6,992 bases of DNA from Acidobacteriota bacterium (GCA_021841795.1 JAKCDN010000159.1:1-6992), one strand, 5' to 3'. Counted from the first letter of the stretch, positions 1-5,942 are shown. The notes: generated by a model not told the origin, from the sequence alone. Numbers and translations are program-made.

Positions 1-1059
1 TACGCGTTCTACATCAACATTCCGGTGGGCATTCTGGCGGTGGTGATGATCAGCCGGTTCGTACACGATCCGCCGTACATCAAGCATGCCAAGGTGAGCG
101 CGTTTGACAACCTGGGCTTCGGACTGCTGGTGGTGTGGACGGGCTGCCTGCAGGTGGTGCTCGACAAGGGGCAGGAAGACGACTGGTTTGGCGCCATCTG
201 GGTGCGCTGGGCGGTGGCGGCGCTGGTGGCGGCATTTATCGGCTGGGTATGGAGGTCGTGGACACATCCGAAGGGGCTGGTGGACCTGCACATTCTGAAG
301 GACCGCAACTTTCGCACGGGGTGTCTTCTGATCGCGCTGCTGGGGATGTGCATTTACATCACGATCGCAATTTTGCCGCTCTACTACCAGGAGATTCTGG
401 GCTACACGGCGTTCACGGCGGGGCTGGTGGTGGGACCGCGGGGCATTGGATCGTTTTTCGGATCGCCGGTGGTGGGGATTCTGGGCTCGCGGATCGATAA
501 CCGCAAGCTGCTCAGCTTCGGGTTTCTGGGGTTTGCGGTGTGCTCGTTTATCTTCGGCACGGTCGATCTGACGGTCGGGCCGTTCACGCTGCTGTTGCCG
601 ATTACGCTGACGGGATTTGCGCTGAGCTTTGTGTTTGTGCCGCTGGCCACGATGACGACGCAGACGATACCGAACCAGGAGATGGGCAACGCGACGGGCC
701 TGTTCAACATGCTGCGGAATATTGGCGGGTCGATCGGGATTGCGATGGCGACGACGGCGATTGTCCGCCGCGCCGATCTGCACCAGACCAACCTGAGCCC
801 GAGCCTGGCGCCATCGAGCGCGATGCTACAGCAGAAATCGGGGGAGCTGGCGGGGTATCTGGGCCGCCACGTGGGGCCGGCGATGGCGCGGCCGGGAGCA
901 TTCGGGCTGATCTACGGGAGGCTGATGCAACAGGCGGCGATGCTGGCGTACATCGACGTGTTTCGCTGGACGGCGGTGCTGGCGCTCATCTGCGCGGCGG
1001 CGGCGTGGCTGTTCAGGAAGCCGCCGAAGCATATGACGGCGCCGGAGGGGATGCACTGA
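1..1059 (+). CDS. DHA2-family (EmrB/QacA-like) MFS drug efflux permease, 5'-truncated by window edge
   Basis: This is the C-terminal 352 residues of an inner-membrane proton-driven efflux permease of the 14-helix DHA2 group, whose members are usually about 500 to 530 residues. The reading frame is open from base 1 and begins with FYINIPVGI, the motif that follows TM5 in this family, so roughly 150 to 170 residues lie outside the window. Visible family signatures (numbered from base 1) are LDKGQEDDWF at 54-63, a hydrophobic stretch ending ILPLYYQEILG near 124-134, ATGLFNMLRNIGGSIG at 231-246, and QQAAMLAYIDVF near 310-321 before the last helix (about 322-336). At least eight hydrophobic segments are seen. 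EmrB-type pumps usually work with an EmrA/HlyD membrane-fusion protein and an outer-membrane channel; those genes would be upstream, out of view. The substrate cannot be told. The gene ends tail-to-tail with the carbonic anhydrase, 40 bp away. Confidence 0.93.
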   Translation, partial: YAFYINIPVGILAVVMISRFVHDPPYIKHAKVSAFDNLGFGLLVVWTGCLQVVLDKGQEDDWFGAIWVRWAVAALVAAFIGWVWRSWTHPKGLVDLHILKDRNFRTGCLLIALLGMCIYITIAILPLYYQEILGYTAFTAGLVVGPRGIGSFFGSPVVGILGSRIDNRKLLSFGFLGFAVCSFIFGTVDLTVGPFTLLLPITLTGFALSFVFVPLATMTTQTIPNQEMGNATGLFNMLRNIGGSIGIAMATTAIVRRADLHQTNLSPSLAPSSAMLQQKSGELAGYLGRHVGPAMARPGAFGLIYGRLMQQAAMLAYIDVFRWTAVLALICAAAAWLFRKPPKHMTAPEGMH

Positions 1060-1099
1060 GGCGGAGAATGCGCATGACATGGGATTTGCACAAGGCTTT

Positions 1100-1714
1100 C
1101 TAGGCCAGGGTCATAAAGCTCTTTTGCTTCTCGTCGTACTCTTCAATGCGGCCGGAGAGGATGTCGTAGTACCAGCCGTGCACAGTGAGGCGGTCTTCAG
1201 CGATGGCGCGGGCTACTGGCGGCTGAGCGCGGAGGTTTTGGAGCTGCGCGACCACGTTGCCGCGGATGAGCGAGGCCAGCTCGGCGCTGTCGCCGTCGGC
1301 GGGGTTGAGGGGCTGCCTGTGCTGGAAGGCGGCTTCAACGTGATCGAGCCAGCGTCGCGCCTTGGGGAGATTGACGAGCTTTGTGCGGTCGAGGGCGGCC
1401 TTCATGGCGCCGCAGTCGGAGTGTCCGCAGACGATGGCGTGGCGCACGTTGAGGACTTCAACGGAGTACTCGATGGTGGCGGTAACGCCGTCGACGTCGT
1501 GGCCGGTGACGGGGACGACGTTGCCGATGCTGCGGGCGATGAAGAGATCGCCGGGATCGGTGCCGAGGATGAGGTCGGGCACGACGCGGGAGTCGGCGCA
1601 GGTGATGAAGAGCCATGCGGGAGCCTGGCTTTCAGCAAGGAGATGGAAGTGACTTTTCCTGGCGGGGAAGATATCGGCGAGAAACCGTTTGTGTCCTTCG
1701 ATGAGCTTTTGCAT
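1100..1714 (-). CDS. Beta-class carbonic anhydrase
   Basis: This predicted cytoplasmic zinc enzyme of 204 residues interconverts CO2 and bicarbonate. All expected beta-class active-site residues are present: zinc ligands Cys39, His98 and Cys101 (in CADSR at 39-43 and CGHSDCGA at 96-103), and the Asp41/Arg43 catalytic dyad. GDLFIARSIGNVVP (55-68) is the conserved strand and loop after the first ligand, and length matches the short bacterial beta enzymes. The start chosen, reading MQKLIEGHKRF, matches where relatives begin. The frame stays open upstream to 1954, but that extension is Arg/Pro/Cys-rich, unlike the family, and crosses the divergent spacer. A GGA lies about 6 nt before the ATG, a weak ribosome binding site. 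The gene is divergent from the serine hydrolase and convergent with the efflux permease, so it is probably monocistronic. Whether it is the main housekeeping enzyme (can) or a paralogue (cynT-like) cannot be decided here, so no symbol is given. Confidence 0.95.
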   Translation of the reverse strand: MQKLIEGHKRFLADIFPARKSHFHLLAESQAPAWLFITCADSRVVPDLILGTDPGDLFIARSIGNVVPVTGHDVDGVTATIEYSVEVLNVRHAIVCGHSDCGAMKAALDRTKLVNLPKARRWLDHVEAAFQHRQPLNPADGDSAELASLIRGNVVAQLQNLRAQPPVARAIAEDRLTVHGWYYDILSGRIEEYDEKQKSFMTLA

Positions 1715-1958
1715 GGCGTTTCCGGGGCTCCGTTTGACGAGTGTTGGGGTGGTGCGACTGCGCGCTGACCTGTGCACGGCCGGCCTGTGCGGGGATCGAA
1801 GTGCGAACGAATGCACGCACCAGAAGACCGGCGCTGCCGACGGGCAGAAGCGGCGCGGTCCGCACAGGGCACAACCACAGGCTATCGCATGGCGGCAGGT
1901 TCTTGATGCCGGATTCTCGCCGGGTGAGACTATTCTTTGGAGAAGGAAATTCATAGGG
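1715..1958. promoter_or_regulatory. Divergent intergenic region between carbonic anhydrase and serine hydrolase
   Basis: This 244-bp spacer must hold the promoters and 5' leaders of both flanking genes. CCTGTGC occurs twice 15 bp apart (1769-1775 and 1784-1790), and the second copy, extended to CCTGTGCGG (1784-1792), is matched by a perfect inverted copy CCGCACAGG at 1860-1868. A small hairpin CTGCC-gacg-GGCAG is also present near 1835-1848. Towards the hydrolase, TATTCT (1931-1936) is a possible -10 box, but its nearest -35-like TTGATG (1903-1908) is 22 bp away, so the promoter is not firm. GGAGAAGGA (1939-1947) is a probable ribosome binding site for the ATG at 1959. No convincing promoter is seen for the minus-strand gene. 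Open frames crossing the region look non-coding. Confidence 0.45.
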
Positions 1959-3383
1959 ATGCAGGCTCAGCTTTGTATTTTGCGCAATTATGTTGCCGCG
2001 TTGATGCTTTTGGCGGGCGCGGTATCGTGCGCCTCAGCGCAGGCGGTTGACACGATCGATCCAGGGCTGCGGGACCGGGTGGACCGGATGGCGGCGCAGG
2101 TGCTGGAGGCCACGGGCGTGCCGTCGGCGTCAGTTGCGGTGGTGGAGCACGGCCGGCTGGTCTACACGCGGGCGTATGGGGATGCGCGGATTGCGACGGC
2201 GGGGACGCCGGCGGTTCCGGCGACGCCGGAGATGCGCTACGCGATCGGATCGATCTCAAAGCAGTTTACGGCGGCGGCAATTCTGCTGCTGCAGGAGCAG
2301 GGCAAGCTGTCGCTGGACGATGCGGTGGGCAAGTACATTCCGGGGCTGACGCGGGGTGACGAGGTGACCATCCGCGAGGTGCTTTCGCACACCTCGGGGT
2401 ACCAGGACTACTGGCCCGAGGATTATGTGATGACAACAATGATGGGCGCCGAGACGGCGCAGGAGATTCTGGACACGTGGGCGAAGAAGCCGCTGGACTT
2501 TGAGCCGGGGACGCAGTGGCAGTATTCGAATACGAATTTTGTGATTGCGGGACGGATTGTGGAGGCAGTTTCGGGCGAGAACTACTGGAATTTTCTGAGC
2601 GAACACATCTTCCGGCCGCTGGGGATGAAGTCGGTATGGAACTTCGATGCGGCCAAGCTGACGGCGACGGATGCGACGCCGTATTACCGGCATGCGCTGG
2701 GACCGCTGCGGGTGGCGCCGAAGGAGGGTTTCGGCTGGATGTTCGCGGCGGGCGAACTGGCGATGACGGCGCACGATCTGGCGCTGTGGGACGAGAGCCT
2801 GCTGGCGCGGTCGCTGCTGAAGCCGGAGAGCTACCGGGATATGTTTACCGAGGTGAAGCTGAAGAATGGCCAGGGCACGCACTACGGGCTGGGCGTGGAC
2901 GTGCAGGAGCGGAACGGCCATCGCTCGATTGAGCACACGGGCGAGGTGTCGGGGTTTGTTTCCTGCAATGAGGTTCTGATCGATGATGGAGCGGCGGTGG
3001 TTGTACTCACCAACCAGGATGCGGTGAGCGCGGCGAGCACGATCGCGAACCTGGCCGCGCCGCTCGTTGCGGGCTATCCGCAGAGCGCGGCGGAGCAGCA
3101 GGCGCTGGACATCTACCACGGCTTGCAGCAGGGACAGATCGACCGCTCGCTGCTGGCGCCGAACCTGAACAGCTACTTTACGCCGGAGGCGATGGCCGAT
3201 TTCCAGTCGAGCCTTGCTCCGCTGGGCGAGCCGCTCAGCCTGCGCCAGACCAGCACGGAACTTCGGGGCGGGATGACGTACCGGGAATTTGAGATGGTCT
3301 ACCCGGACCGGCGGCTACAGCTTACGACGTATACGTATCCGGATGGGAAGCTGGAGCAATATCTGATCGCGCCGGTGGAGTGA
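1959..3383 (+). CDS. Exported serine beta-lactamase-family hydrolase (class C/esterase/DD-peptidase-like) with extra C-terminal domain
   Basis: This 474-residue protein belongs to the serine beta-lactamase/penicillin-binding superfamily (Pfam Beta-lactamase, PF00144 by recognition). Residues 1-29 form a signal peptide (core YVAALMLLAGAVS, cleavage after ASA27 or AQA29), pointing to periplasmic or extracellular action. The catalytic motifs are complete and in order: SISK (nucleophile Ser98, Lys101), YSN (Tyr189-Asn191) and HTG (326-328) in place of the KTG of class C enzymes. HTSGYQDY (144-151) and FRPLGM (218-223) are further family signatures. The catalytic domain ends near residue 372; residues about 376-474 form a separate alpha+beta domain, perhaps NTF2-like. 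ATG 1959 was chosen because it gives a proper signal peptide and has GGAGAAGGA upstream; the frame is open back to 1689 but that stretch is not family-like. The substrate is not predictable: beta-lactamase, esterase and D-aminopeptidase activities all occur in such proteins, and HTG argues against calling it a resistance enzyme. Confidence 0.92.
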   Translation: MQAQLCILRNYVAALMLLAGAVSCASAQAVDTIDPGLRDRVDRMAAQVLEATGVPSASVAVVEHGRLVYTRAYGDARIATAGTPAVPATPEMRYAIGSISKQFTAAAILLLQEQGKLSLDDAVGKYIPGLTRGDEVTIREVLSHTSGYQDYWPEDYVMTTMMGAETAQEILDTWAKKPLDFEPGTQWQYSNTNFVIAGRIVEAVSGENYWNFLSEHIFRPLGMKSVWNFDAAKLTATDATPYYRHALGPLRVAPKEGFGWMFAAGELAMTAHDLALWDESLLARSLLKPESYRDMFTEVKLKNGQGTHYGLGVDVQERNGHRSIEHTGEVSGFVSCNEVLIDDGAAVVVLTNQDAVSAASTIANLAAPLVAGYPQSAAEQQALDIYHGLQQGQIDRSLLAPNLNSYFTPEAMADFQSSLAPLGEPLSLRQTSTELRGGMTYREFEMVYPDRRLQLTTYTYPDGKLEQYLIAPVE

Positions 3384-3390
3384 GGCGCCC

Positions 3391-3519
3391 TCAGGATTCA
3401 CGGCGCTCGGGCTGGCGCGGGTCGACGGGATAGGGGTTGAAGCGGTCGCCGCGGTCGCGCTCCTGCTCCCACTGGCGGCGCTGTTCCTGCTCCTGGCGTT
3501 CTTCGCGTCCGTCGCTCAC
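3391..3519 (-). CDS. Small highly charged hypothetical protein (42 aa)
   Basis: I do not recognise this protein. From a GTG at 3519 it reads 42 residues, rich in Glu, Arg, Gln and Asp, with a probable helical first half (about 4-22) and a Pro-rich tail containing RFNPYPVDP. There is no signal peptide, membrane segment or cysteine. A run of six G lies 6 nt before the GTG on the minus strand, acceptable as a ribosome binding site. The frame stays open to an ATG at 3603, but that would overlap the ffh start and add an Arg/Pro-rich segment, so the shorter form is preferred. It sits tail-to-tail with the hydrolase (7-bp gap) and head-to-head with ffh. The opposite strand over this stretch reads as a Leu/Ala-rich pseudo-membrane segment without a start codon, which is expected as the complement of Glu/Gln/Arg codons. 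Confidence 0.4.
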   Translation of the reverse strand: MSDGREERQEQEQRRQWEQERDRGDRFNPYPVDPRQPERRES

Positions 3520-3601
3520 GGCGAGCCCCCCGGATCCAGTGTAGACGGCAGGGCGCGGGCGGCGGGGATGCAAGGTCTTCCGGTAGACTTGAATTGAACC
3601 C

Positions 3602-4990
3602 ATGTTTGAGAATCTATCCGAAAAGCTACAGCGCGCATTCAAGAACCTTCGCGGTCAGGGCACGCTGTCTGAAGAAAATATTGCCGAGGCGCTGCGCGAG
3701 ATCCGCGTAGCGCTGCTAGAGGCCGACGTCAACCTGAACGTAGTGCGCGACCTGATCGAACAGATCCGCGCGCGGGCGGTGGGGACGGAGGTTCTGACGG
3801 CGCTTTCGCCGTCGGAGCAGGTGATCAAGGTAGTTCGCGACGAGCTGGTTGCGCTGCTGGGCAAGGACACGGCGCGGTTCAACTTTGCATCGCGGCCGCC
3901 GACGGTGATCCTGATGGCAGGGCTGCAAGGCTCGGGCAAGACGACGACCAGCGGCAAGCTGGCGGCATGGCTGAAAAAAGGCGGCCACCGGCCGATGCTG
4001 GTTTCAGTGGACGTTTATCGTCCCGCGGCGCGCGAGCAACTGAAGGTTGTGGCCAAGCAGGTGGAAGTGCGCCTGTACGAAGGCGATACGCGAGGCGAGG
4101 CGGCGGGAACGGCGCTGGTGGAGCGGCTGGCCAAAGAGGCGCGGCGCGAGGCCGTGATCATGGGCTGCGACACGCTGATTGTGGACACCGCGGGCCGGCT
4201 GCACGTGGACCAGGAGCTGATGGCCGAGATGGAGAGCCTGAAGAAGCATCTGGCGCCGCAGGAGATCCTGTTTGTGGCCGATGCGATGACAGGCCAGGAT
4301 GCGGTGAATTCGGCGCAGGATTTTCATTCCCGGCTCTCGCTGACGGGCGTGGTGCTCACGAAGATGGACGGCGATGCGCGCGGCGGCGCGGCGCTGTCGA
4401 TCCGGCACGTGACGGGACAACCGATTAAGTTTATCGGCGTGGGGGAAAAGCCGGACGCGTTTGAGCCGTTCCATCCCGACCGCATTGTGGGCCGGATACT
4501 GGGCATGGGCGACATCATGTCGCTGATTGAGAAGGCCGAGGAGAAGCTGGATCGCAAGAAGAGCGAGGAGCTGGCGCGGAAGGCGCTGCTGGGCGATGGA
4601 TTTTCTCTGGAGGACTTCCGCGATCAACTGCGGCAGATCAAGAAGCTGGGCTCGATGGAGAGCATTTTGAAGATGCTGCCTTCAGTGGGTCCGTTTGCGG
4701 GGATGCAGCAGGCGGCGAGCCATGTGGACGAGAAGCAGTTTGTGCGTCTGGAGGCGATGATCAACTCGATGACGCCAAAGGAGCGGCGCAACCACGACAT
4801 CATTTCAGGATCGCGGCGGAAGCGGATCGCGGCCGGTTCGGGCACGAGCGTGCAAGAGGTGAACCAGTTGCTGCGGCAATATGCGCAGATGGCGAAGATG
4901 TTCAAGCAGGTGGGCAAGATGGGGATGGCGAAGAGCATGATGCGTGGCGGGATGGCGGGGATGGGCGGCCGGCAGAGGTTTGGGCGGTAG
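3602..4990 (+). CDS. ffh: Signal recognition particle GTPase Ffh (SRP54)
   Basis: This is a full-length 462-residue Ffh, the protein of the signal recognition particle. With the 4.5S-type SRP RNA it binds signal sequences of nascent membrane proteins and delivers the ribosome to FtsY at the membrane through mutual GTP hydrolysis. The N domain (about 1-100) starts MFENLSEKLQRAF as in relatives. The G domain has the P-loop GLQGSGKTTT (107-116), DVYRPAAREQL (137-147), DTAGRL (195-200), TKMDGDARGG (253-262) and GVGEKPDAFEPF (279-290). The Met-rich M domain (about 334-450) includes FSLEDF, the RNA-binding SRRKRIAAGSGTS (404-416) and a methionine/glycine-rich tail. No motif is missing. There is no clear Shine-Dalgarno before the ATG, although the start is fixed by conservation. 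The gene usually following ffh in many bacteria, rpsP (ribosomal protein S16), is absent: a 295-bp spacer and an unrelated redox gene follow. Confidence 0.98.
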   Translation: MFENLSEKLQRAFKNLRGQGTLSEENIAEALREIRVALLEADVNLNVVRDLIEQIRARAVGTEVLTALSPSEQVIKVVRDELVALLGKDTARFNFASRPPTVILMAGLQGSGKTTTSGKLAAWLKKGGHRPMLVSVDVYRPAAREQLKVVAKQVEVRLYEGDTRGEAAGTALVERLAKEARREAVIMGCDTLIVDTAGRLHVDQELMAEMESLKKHLAPQEILFVADAMTGQDAVNSAQDFHSRLSLTGVVLTKMDGDARGGAALSIRHVTGQPIKFIGVGEKPDAFEPFHPDRIVGRILGMGDIMSLIEKAEEKLDRKKSEELARKALLGDGFSLEDFRDQLRQIKKLGSMESILKMLPSVGPFAGMQQAASHVDEKQFVRLEAMINSMTPKERRNHDIISGSRRKRIAAGSGTSVQEVNQLLRQYAQMAKMFKQVGKMGMAKSMMRGGMAGMGGRQRFGR

Positions 4991-5023
4991 GATAATAAAT
5001 CCCTGGAATCTGCAATGGATGTA

Positions 5024-5051
5024 TTGACGCTGCCCGCCGGCAGCGTACAGT
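5024..5051 (+). promoter_or_regulatory. Putative sigma-70 promoter with overlapping palindromic operator
   Basis: TTGACG (5024-5029, five of six consensus bases) and TACAGT (5046-5051, four of six) are separated by 16 bp, acceptable for a housekeeping sigma-70 promoter. The expected transcription start is about 5058. A perfect inverted repeat, ACGCTGCC and GGCAGCGT around a 4-bp centre (5027-5046), fills the spacer and overlaps both boxes, the usual placement of a repressor operator or a MerR-type activator site. The repeat could instead be a weak terminator stem for ffh, but it lacks a following T run. Both boxes were found by eye. Confidence 0.4.
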
Positions 5052-5059
5052 TCGCTCTT

Positions 5060-5103
5060 GCCCCAGCACCATCTCCATCTCCATCTCGGTGCGGGCGTGG
5101 GGC
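5060..5103 (+). other. Bulged hairpin with CCATCT-repeat loop (leader RNA element candidate)
   Basis: GCCCCA (5060-5065) pairs with TGGGGC (5098-5103), and the adjacent GCACC (5066-5070) pairs with GGTGC (5088-5092). This gives 11 base pairs, interrupted on the 3' side by a 5-nt bulge (5093-5097). The 17-nt loop is pyrimidine-rich and made of ATCTCC units. The stem would start within a few bases of the predicted 5' end of the transcript from the 5024-5051 promoter. No known riboswitch class is recognised. Confidence 0.35.
5069..5086 (+). repeat. Tandem repeat, three copies of CCATCT
   Basis: Three perfect contiguous 6-bp copies of CCATCT (5069-5074, 5075-5080, 5081-5086) lie mostly in the loop of the bulged hairpin. 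Such short arrays can expand or contract by slippage; here a change would alter loop length without touching the stem. Confidence 0.85.
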
Positions 5104-5285
5104 TCGGGCGTGAGCGCCGCTCATTTCTGCCCCTGCCGCGGCAGGATCGCGATACAGGATGTTTTCGGGCGCGCGGCGCAAAGCCTCCAATCCTTCTTGC
5201 AGGCGGGCAATGGCATTGCTCTGAGGTAAATAGCGATCGGAGCCCTGTGCCGCTTCAGGCCAACTCATCTGCGAGAATGAGAGAG

Positions 5286-5942
5286 ATGACACCGCTCCAG
5301 GAACAACTTGACGAGATTACGGCAAACACGCGGAGGCTGGTGCAGCCGGAGCGGATGGCGATTGGCGAGCGGGCGGTGGCGGAGCTTCTGAGCTCCGGGA
5401 TCGAGGATCGGATTTTGCCTGTTGGCGCCGCGGCGCCGGAGTTCATGCTGAACGATGCTTCGGGGCGGGCGATTCGGTCGGCCGATTTGCTGGCGCTGGG
5501 GCCACTGGTGGTGAAGTTCTTTCGCGGGCGCTGGTGCCCTTATTGCGTGACCGAGCTTGAGGCCTGGCGGGAACTCTACCCGAAGTTGCGGGAGGCGGGT
5601 GTGCTTTTGGCCGCGGTGAGCCCGCAAACCAGCCGGCAGAGCGACTTTATGGTGGGACAGCACGGGATGCCGTTTCCGGTGCTGAGCGATCCGGGTTGCG
5701 CGGTGGCGGAGCAGTTCGGCCTGGCCTATACGATTCCCGAGTATCTGCGCGAGTATTACCGGTCGATCCTGGTAAACATTCCGTTTGTGAACGGTGACGA
5801 GAGCTGGCGGATGATTTTGCCGGCGACGTACGTGGTGAGCCAGTCGGGGCGGGTGACGCATGCGGAGGCGTATGCGGATTACCGGGTACGGCCGGAGCCG
5901 GAGGAGATTCTGGCGGCGGCTCTGGCGACGGTGAGGCGATAG
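5286..5942 (+). CDS. Peroxiredoxin-like (AhpC/TSA, thioredoxin-fold) protein with CPYC motif
   Basis: This 218-residue thioredoxin-fold protein belongs to the peroxiredoxin-like AhpC/TSA group. The motif FFRGRWCPYC places Cys84 and Cys87 at the start of the active-site helix; the classical peroxiredoxin PxxxTxxC is absent, so the protein may act as a thiol-disulfide reductase or an atypical peroxidase. The first 45 residues form a helical extension (LQEQLDEITANTRRL) typical of this subgroup, followed by the GAAAPEF strand entry. SILVNIPFVNG, LPATYVV and the closing FRVRPEPEEI-like segment (here YRVRPEPEEILAAAL) are further family features. No signal peptide is seen, so it is probably cytoplasmic. 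The start is uncertain: ATG 5286 (MTPLQEQLD) fits relatives best, while ATG 5277, in frame three codons earlier, is possible; neither has a good Shine-Dalgarno, only GAGAG directly before the 5286 ATG. The frame is open to 5058, but that part is unlike the family. Confidence 0.9.
   Translation: MTPLQEQLDEITANTRRLVQPERMAIGERAVAELLSSGIEDRILPVGAAAPEFMLNDASGRAIRSADLLALGPLVVKFFRGRWCPYCVTELEAWRELYPKLREAGVLLAAVSPQTSRQSDFMVGQHGMPFPVLSDPGCAVAEQFGLAYTIPEYLREYYRSILVNIPFVNGDESWRMILPATYVVSQSGRVTHAEAYADYRVRPEPEEILAAALATVRR

Larger units (their letters stand above)
4991..5285 (+). other. Structured spacer between ffh and the peroxiredoxin-like gene
   Basis: This 295-bp spacer has no convincing gene but an unusual number of inverted repeats. 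In order: ACGCTGCC-cgcc-GGCAGCGT (5027-5046); a bulged two-part stem (5060-5103); TGAGC-gcc-GCTCA (5111-5123); the perfect palindrome CCTGCCGCGGCAGG (5132-5145), directly followed by ATCGCGAT (5146-5153); and GCAATG-g-CATTGC (5207-5219). A promoter candidate starts at 5024. The region may be a long 5' leader of the downstream gene, a small RNA gene, or both. The segment just after ffh (4991-5010) is A/T-rich for this genome, and no intrinsic terminator with a T run is seen. Two long open frames cross the region (plus from 5058, minus from 5292), but their residue composition and codon use argue against coding. Confidence 0.5.

Noticed and set aside
1079..1768. 229-residue plus-strand frame opposite the carbonic anhydrase
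   Set aside because: Gly/Val/Asp-rich mirror of a high-GC gene; the minus strand has all the zinc and catalytic residues of a beta carbonic anhydrase.
1903..1936. Promoter TTGATG/TATTCT for the serine hydrolase
   Set aside because: The boxes are 22 bp apart, too far for a standard sigma-70 promoter; only the -10-like element is worth noting.
2256..3119. 287-residue minus-strand frame opposite the serine hydrolase
   Set aside because: Arg/His/Gln-rich composition without any domain, lying inside a gene with intact catalytic motifs.
3382..3596. Plus-strand Leu/Ala-rich stretch resembling a membrane segment or signal peptide before ffh
   Set aside because: It has no start codon ahead of the hydrophobic part, and is the expected complement of the Glu/Gln/Arg codons of the small minus-strand frame.
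5027..5046. Intrinsic terminator of ffh
   Set aside because: The 8-bp stem is good but no T run follows, and it lies across a promoter-like pair, so an operator reading is preferred.
4991..5285. SRP RNA (4.5S, ffs) gene next to ffh
   Set aside because: The conserved helix 8 core (GUCAGG with GGAAGG and AGCAGC) is not present on either strand as far as can be read.
5058..5285. N-terminal extension of the peroxiredoxin-like protein to a TTG at 5058
   Set aside because: The added 76 residues (starting His/Leu alternation from the CCATCT array) are unlike the family, which begins near MTPLQEQLD.
4624..5292. Minus-strand frame from the peroxiredoxin-gene start through the spacer into ffh
   Set aside because: Its first part (for example AIARLQEGLEALRR) looks briefly protein-like, but third-position GC is only about half by eye, an Asp-Gly repeat comes from the CCATCT array, and the rest runs antisense to ffh. 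A decayed gene fragment remains possible; a BLASTp hit to residues 9-60 would revive it.
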